36,403 bases of DNA from positions 1-36,403 of the forward strand of contig CAYXXZ010000022.1 in NCBI GenBank assembly GCA_964469165.1. The letters are read 5' to 3'. This stretch comes from CAYXXZ01 sp964469165. Lineage in GTDB: Bacteria; Pseudomonadota; Gammaproteobacteria; Pseudomonadales; Porticoccaceae. This document shows positions 34,671-36,403 of the stretch, piece by piece. The position numbers and the translations under genes were made by a program. The notes below the pieces were generated by a model. The model had not been told where the DNA came from. It saw nothing but the letters and a program-made list of their open reading frames with translations, and did no database searches. Each line of letters begins with the position of its first letter. Position 1 is the stretch's first letter.

Positions 34671-35351
34671 TCAGCGCGAGAAGAGAATGCCGTCCAGCTC
34701 GGAGGCGTGCTCTATCAGAAAGTGCGCGCCCCAGGCGGCGGGGTCTTCGTCGGCATCGATGTAACCCCAGGCTGCGGACACGGTGGCGCAACCGGCGTTG
34801 TGTCCCGACTCGATATCGCGCAGGTGATCGCCGACGAACAGGGTGTGCTCGGGCGCCACCGCGAGCTGGCTGCACGCCAGCAGCACGGGTTCCGGATGGG
34901 GTTTGGTGTGCGTGACGTGATCGGGGCACACCACGGCACCCGGGCGCGAGGGCAGCGGCAAGTTGTCGAGAATGGCGAAGGTGTAAAGCGCCGGCTTGTT
35001 GGTGACGACGCCCCAGGGAATGCCATGGGCGTCCAGTTTCGTCAGCACGTCATCGAGGCCCGGAAAAAGCCGCGTGTGTTCCGTGAGGCAGGCGGCGTAG
35101 TAGGTGAGAAAGCGCTGGCGCAGGGGCTCGAATTCTTCGTCCGTCGGCGACAGACCGAAGGCGAGGGTGATCAGGCCGGCGGAGCCGTTGGTCACGCCGG
35201 CGCGAATCAGAGCCGGGTCCATGATCTCGCGGCCGCTTTCCCGCACCATGCGGTTGATGGCGGTCACGAAGTCGGGTGCGGTGTCGAGCAGGGTGCCATC
35301 CAGGTCGAACAGTACCGCCTGATAGGCTGCTTTGCCTGGCAACGCCGTCAT
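34671..35351 (-). CDS. mupP: HAD phosphatase, N-acetylmuramic acid 6-phosphate phosphatase MupP type
   Basis: A 226-residue HAD hydrolase (subfamily IA). Motif I is DLDGT (Asp16, Asp18), motif II is VVTNKP (Thr117), motif III is Lys150 and motif IV is VGDHLRDIESG (Asp175, Asp179). The sequence NWGAD-like WGAHFLIEHA and CPDHVTHTKPHPEP resemble MupP of Pseudomonas, which acts in peptidoglycan recycling; the older name is phosphoglycolate phosphatase (gph). The ATG overlaps the ubiG stop (ATGA), a conserved context for MupP. The substrate is an assignment by similarity and synteny. Confidence 0.85.
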   Translation of the reverse strand: MTALPGKAAYQAVLFDLDGTLLDTAPDFVTAINRMVRESGREIMDPALIRAGVTNGSAGLITLAFGLSPTDEEFEPLRQRFLTYYAACLTEHTRLFPGLDDVLTKLDAHGIPWGVVTNKPALYTFAILDNLPLPSRPGAVVCPDHVTHTKPHPEPVLLACSQLAVAPEHTLFVGDHLRDIESGHNAGCATVSAAWGYIDADEDPAAWGAHFLIEHASELDGILFSR

Positions 35352-36082
35352 TGCATGTCTCCTGGCCGGGTGGCGTGAATGAGGTAATTGACGTCGACAT
35401 CCCTGTCTTTCAGGGAGTAGGCGCGGGTGAGGGGGTTGTACACCATGCCGGTGATGTGGGCGAGGTCGAGCCCGGCGTCGCGCAGCCACTGGGACAACTC
35501 CGACGGGCGGATGAATTTGCTGTAGTCGTGGGTGCCGCGCGGCAGCATTTTCATCAGGTATTCGGCGCCCAGGATCATCATCGCATAGGATTTGGGATTG
35601 CGATTGATGGTGGAAAAAAACAGCTGGCCGCCAGGTTTCACCAAAGTGGCACAGGCTCTGACCACGGATGCCGGGTCCGGCACATGCTCGAGCATTTCCA
35701 GGCAGGTGACGATATCGAACTGGCCGGCGTGGCTTTGCGCCAGGGCTTCGGCGCTGATCTGCTGATAAGTGATGTCGACACCGCTCTCGAGGCGGTGCAG
35801 TTCCGCCACCGACAATGGCGCCGCGCCCATGTCGATCCCCGTCACCTCGGCGCCGCGCTGTGCCAGCGCCTCGGAGAGGATGCCGCCGCCGCAGCCCACG
35901 TCAAGAATTTTCTTGCCCGCCACCGGCGCCAGGCGGTCGATCCAGTTGACCCGCAGCGGATTGATGTCGTGCAGGGGTTTGAATTCACTTTCCCGGTCCC
36001 ACCAGCGCGAGGCGAGGGCCTCGAATTTGGCGATTTCGCGTGGGTCGAAGTTGTCTTTCTGAGTGCTCTTGTCCAGGCTCAT
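35348..36082 (-). CDS. ubiG: Bifunctional 2-polyprenyl-6-hydroxyphenol methylase/3-demethylubiquinol 3-O-methyltransferase UbiG
   Basis: An SAM-dependent O-methyltransferase that performs both O-methylations of ubiquinone biosynthesis at the inner membrane. It has 244 residues. Signatures are FEALASRWWDRESEFKPLHD near the N-terminus, the SAM site ILDVGCGGG (59-67), CLEMLEHVPDP and STINRNPKSY. The membrane-binding insert and RGTHDYSKFIRPSEL are present. The ATG at 36082 has a weak ribosome-binding site. The gene overlaps the phosphatase by 4 nt and lies 16 bp after the amidohydrolase. Confidence 0.97.
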   Translation of the reverse strand: MSLDKSTQKDNFDPREIAKFEALASRWWDRESEFKPLHDINPLRVNWIDRLAPVAGKKILDVGCGGGILSEALAQRGAEVTGIDMGAAPLSVAELHRLESGVDITYQQISAEALAQSHAGQFDIVTCLEMLEHVPDPASVVRACATLVKPGGQLFFSTINRNPKSYAMMILGAEYLMKMLPRGTHDYSKFIRPSELSQWLRDAGLDLAHITGMVYNPLTRAYSLKDRDVDVNYLIHATRPGDMQ

Positions 36083-36098
36083 GAGGCGTTTACCAAAG

Positions 36099-36403
36099 TC
36101 AGGGAGCGGGTTGCCGGGCGATCTTGCGCTGCCATTGTTGCGCTTTCGCAATCAGGTCCGGAAGGTGGAAGCCTGTGAGAACGCCGCTGTCGAGCAGCTT
36201 TTTTCCCGCCACCCAGACATGGCTGACATTGGTGGCGGAGGCGCTGTAGACGAGCTGCGATGCCGGATTGTAAAGCGGCTGCTGACCGATGCCGCCGAGA
36301 TCGACAGCCGTCAGATCCGCGGCCTTGCCGGGTTCGATGCTGCCTATCCGGCTTTCCATGCCGAGCGCGCGGGCGCCGTTGATGGTCGCCATGCGCAGGG
36401 TTT
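36099..36403 (-). CDS. TRZ/ATZ family amidohydrolase (MtaD type), partial (N-terminus off window)
   Basis: The C-terminal 100 residues of an amidohydrolase that continues beyond the right edge. LRMATINGARALGM, then IGSIEPGKAADLTAVDL and the end VSHVWVAGKKLLDSG are the usual C-terminal signature of the cytosine deaminase/atrazine chlorohydrolase family. In Pseudomonas the equivalent gene next to ubiG is an S-adenosylhomocysteine/methylthioadenosine deaminase, which makes MtaD likely here. The catalytic metal-binding half is outside the window. Confidence 0.9.
   Translation of the reverse strand, partial: TLRMATINGARALGMESRIGSIEPGKAADLTAVDLGGIGQQPLYNPASQLVYSASATNVSHVWVAGKKLLDSGVLTGFHLPDLIAKAQQWQRKIARQPAP

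Overview
The window looks like a chromosomal segment of a free-living, probably marine gammaproteobacterium near the Pseudomonadales/Cellvibrionales (Halieaceae-like). The basis is gene order: pncC-recA-recX, alaS-lysC-csrA-tRNA-Ser and mtaD-ubiG-mupP-yciK are all arranged as in Pseudomonas relatives. The DNA is GC-rich by eye, has REP-type intergenic repeats, and carries a TonB-dependent receptor of the kind common in marine heterotrophs. Almost all of it is coding and looks chromosomal. There is no transposase, integrase, phage gene or CRISPR array.

Left part (1-9.7 kb): the start of a class I DAHP synthase runs off the left edge on the minus strand. Next is a minus-strand operon of glutamate racemase (murI), an AddB-like PD-(D/E)XK nuclease and an AddA/RecB-like helicase-nuclease. 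Diverging from murI are rmuC and a DUF2489 gene. Middle-left (9.8-18.6 kb): a MltD-type lytic transglycosylase; a two-gene operon whose first product carries the CGSC motif of the UGSC (seleno)protein family and whose second is unrecognised; a glycine-zipper envelope protein; then pncC, recA with a clear LexA box, a DUF4126 membrane protein inserted between recA and recX, recX, a small secreted cysteine protein, a Trm112-like protein and a HIT protein.

Middle (18.6-23.1 kb): alaS, lysC, csrA and tRNA-Ser(GCT). Immediately after the tRNA comes a segment (about 23.1-25.9 kb) with an MgtE magnesium transporter and a tandem universal stress protein. By eye it has a lower GC content than its surroundings, and it is bracketed by two perfect palindromes of 39 and 38 nt. 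Right part (25.9-36.4 kb): an NfeD-slipin membrane protease pair; a two-subunit MaoC-type dehydratase pair; a crotonase with an altered catalytic site; a TonB receptor; a PQQ aldose dehydrogenase; and the yciK-mupP-ubiG-mtaD cluster on the minus strand.

Four REP-doublet (REPIN) elements with the same GTAGGAG head lie just after gene ends at about 0.8, 11.5, 29.2 and 32.5 kb, and a different 14-bp tandem repeat lies at 33.8 kb. The strongest candidates for something poorly described are the CGSC-protein operon (11.7-13.4 kb), the palindrome-bracketed segment after tRNA-Ser, and the crotonase/MaoC group.
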